From Candidatus Methanocomedens sp. (GTDB taxonomy: Archaea; Halobacteriota; Methanosarcinia; Methanosarcinales; Methanocomedenaceae), in assembly GCA_009649835.1 (NCBI GenBank), contig PYCK01000029.1, forward strand, positions 1 to 6,122: a stretch of 6,122 nucleotides of DNA. The letters are read 5' to 3'. The notes under the pieces were generated by a model, which saw only the letters and a list, made by a program, of their open reading frames with translations, was not told the DNA's origin and searched no databases. Below, piece by piece: positions 5,344-6,122 of this stretch. Numbering within the stretch: position 1 is the first letter of the stretch; each line of letters opens with the position of its first letter. A program made the position numbers and the translations under genes.

Positions 5344-5764
5344 CCTATTTTTGGTGGATACAAATATCCTTGTTTATGCATTTGACAGTGATGAGACAAA
5401 AAAAAGGGATGCTTGCAAGCGTCTCATAGAAATGTCCTGGAACGGCACTGAAGAATATGCCATATCAATCCAAAATTTATCTGAATTTTATGTAATAGTT
5501 ACCAAAAAGATACAATATCCGATATCGTCCATTATCGCCAGACAAATCATCCAAGATATTATTGATTTTTCAAACTGGCAAGTGCTTGATTTCAATTCCG
5601 GTACCTTAATATCTGCAATGAAACTGAACAGCAAGTATAACATCCACTACTGGGATGCTCTTATCTGCGCGACGATGCTGGAAAACGGAATTAATTGCAT
5701 TTATACAGAGAATGTTAAGGATTTTGATAAAATACCAGGGCTTACAGTGGTAAATCCTATATAA
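5333..5764 (+). CDS. vapC: VapC-type PIN-domain ribonuclease toxin
   Basis: VapC toxins are Mg2+-dependent RNases that cut tRNA or rRNA when released from VapB. The 143 residues form a single PIN domain. The acidic active-site residues are all visible: Asp9 in LFLVDTNILVYAFD, Glu51 in LSEFY, Asp108 in YWDALI, and the Glu126 to Asp130 region in YTENVKDF, followed by the usual ending IPGLTVVNPI. The ATG lies inside the end of vapB, with an 11-bp overlap, and AGGGA at 5320-5324 provides a ribosome site eight bases upstream. No frameshift or lost catalytic residue is seen, so the toxin looks intact. Composition is AT-rich, like the ruv genes across the divergent promoter region. The specific RNA target cannot be read from the sequence. 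Confidence 0.95.
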   Translation: MSDDLFLVDTNILVYAFDSDETKKRDACKRLIEMSWNGTEEYAISIQNLSEFYVIVTKKIQYPISSIIARQIIQDIIDFSNWQVLDFNSGTLISAMKLNSKYNIHYWDALICATMLENGINCIYTENVKDFDKIPGLTVVNPI

Positions 5765-5786
5765 GACCGATATTCTTTTTATTTCA

Positions 5787-5924
5787 AAGGTCGCTATCAC
5801 CACAATCAATATCCAGATAATCAGCGGCACCATCAATATCACCAACCTGCCCGGCTTCCTCAAACAACTGGCAGACATCGGTGAGCACCATAACATTACG
5901 GTCCAGACAGTGAACGCAGGTGCG
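5787..5924 (+). pseudogene. Decayed N-terminal fragment resembling Cgi121 (KEOPS subunit)
   Basis: A frame open from 5754 to a TGA at 5997-5999 has no ATG, GTG or TTG before the protein-like part. That part reads IQIISGTINITNLPGFLKQL, then ADIGEHHNITVQTVNA. From memory this resembles the beginning of archaeal Cgi121, the KEOPS subunit acting in tRNA t6A modification, whose N-terminus has the pattern II.G...I..L..FL..L..I....G(I/V)T.Q..(D/N)A. After about 5924 the resemblance ends and the frame runs into a repeat-like hairpin, so both the start and most of the protein are missing. Codons are rich in C/G third bases, unlike vapC just upstream. I read it as a gene remnant, perhaps left by a rearrangement. 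Another small family with the same motif pattern is possible. Confidence 0.45.
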
Positions 5925-5953
5925 CTATGGGCTCTACTCGACAGGGAAAATAC

Positions 5954-5996
5954 TCTGTGCACTCTATGGCAGAATAGAAAGAACAGATTGCACAGA
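5954..5996. repeat. Weak hairpin with GCACAGA motifs (possible degenerate copy 3)
   Basis: TCTGTGCACTCT (5954-5965) pairs with AGATTGCACAGA (5985-5996) at 11 of 12 positions around a 19-nt loop. The arms hold CTCTGTG and CACAGAT words similar in style to the GCAGA words of the two stronger hairpins, but the ends are not conserved. It marks the place where the Cgi121-like reading frame loses its resemblance. The stretch from there to 6065 holds nothing else I can support apart from an AT-rich box, TTATATACT, near 6027-6035. Confidence 0.45.
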
Positions 5997-6065
5997 TGAA
6001 AAGCGGAAATCAATTTAGTCTGTTAGTTATATACTGCAAGGTTTGATGGAATTTAATAATGCTGA

Positions 6066-6122
6066 TCAGCGCCCGTATTTCCCTACCATCTCTCCCTGTG
6101 CCAGGATGTGCCCTGACATGGC
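6066..6122 (-). CDS. Possible 3' end of a minus-strand gene (partial)
   Basis: On the minus strand a frame enters from the window edge and ends with TGA at 6068-6066, encoding AMSGHILAQGEMVGKYGR. The sequence looks like a soluble protein C-terminus, but 18 residues cannot be assigned to a family. A competing minus-strand frame is also open across this stretch, and on the plus strand an ATG at 6059 opens a frame to the edge whose residues (MLISARISLPSLPVPG) look less protein-like. The call is tentative. Confidence 0.3.
   Translation of the reverse strand, partial: AMSGHILAQGEMVGKYGR

Noticed and set aside
5606..6013. 135-codon minus-strand open frame opposite the end of vapC
   Set aside because: It overlaps a clear PIN-domain gene on the other strand and continues through repeat sequence. 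Its residues look like an antisense reading, rich in Ile, Cys and His, without domain motifs.

Overview
The window most likely comes from a methanogenic or methane-oxidising euryarchaeon of the Methanosarcinales type (methanogen or ANME-2-like). The main evidence is a HdrC protein with the methanogen-style C-terminal motif (GHAVPIND, then MDELPETVHKYPQALDEV). Supporting evidence is archaeal TATA-like boxes with short or absent leaders, T-tract terminators, an archaeal-looking VapB, and what appears to be the decayed N-terminus of a Cgi121 (KEOPS) protein. Several other genes are of bacterial type: MetK of the bacterial/eukaryotic family and a complete RuvC-RuvA-RuvB set. The exact taxon cannot be fixed from this sequence.

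Layout. Positions 1-77 are the 3' end of an unidentified plus-strand gene. metK (208-1383) and a methanogen-type hdrC (1543-2052) follow on the plus strand, each with its own likely promoter and a downstream T-rich stop. Positions 2053-2315 lie between the convergent hdrC and ruvB genes. This gap holds a 35-bp tandem repeat, a T-tract, a long imperfect hairpin of a dispersed-repeat type, and an inverted repeat that reaches into the ruvB stop region. On the minus strand, a compact operon reads from 4857 down to 2316: an unrecognised 154-residue protein, then ruvC, ruvA and ruvB, with gaps of 19, 4 and 2 bp and one TATA box in front. The divergent spacer 4858-5097 holds the ruv promoter, a small palindrome, a second hairpin repeat and the promoter of a plus-strand vapBC toxin-antitoxin pair (5107-5764). 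Downstream of vapC lie a start-less Cgi121-like fragment, a third weaker hairpin, and at 6066-6122 possibly the end of a minus-strand gene.

How the genes work together. RuvA and RuvB form the Holliday-junction branch-migration motor and RuvC resolves the junction. The 154-residue protein is first in the same transcript, so it may take part in recombination or repair, but nothing in its sequence shows a function. HdrC is the two-[4Fe-4S] electron-transfer subunit of heterodisulfide reductase and here has no hdrB beside it. MetK makes S-adenosylmethionine. VapBC is a self-contained module. Base composition is uneven: metK and hdrC use many G/C-ending codons, while the 154-residue gene, ruvC, ruvA and vapBC are visibly AT-rich, which suggests a segment of mixed origin.
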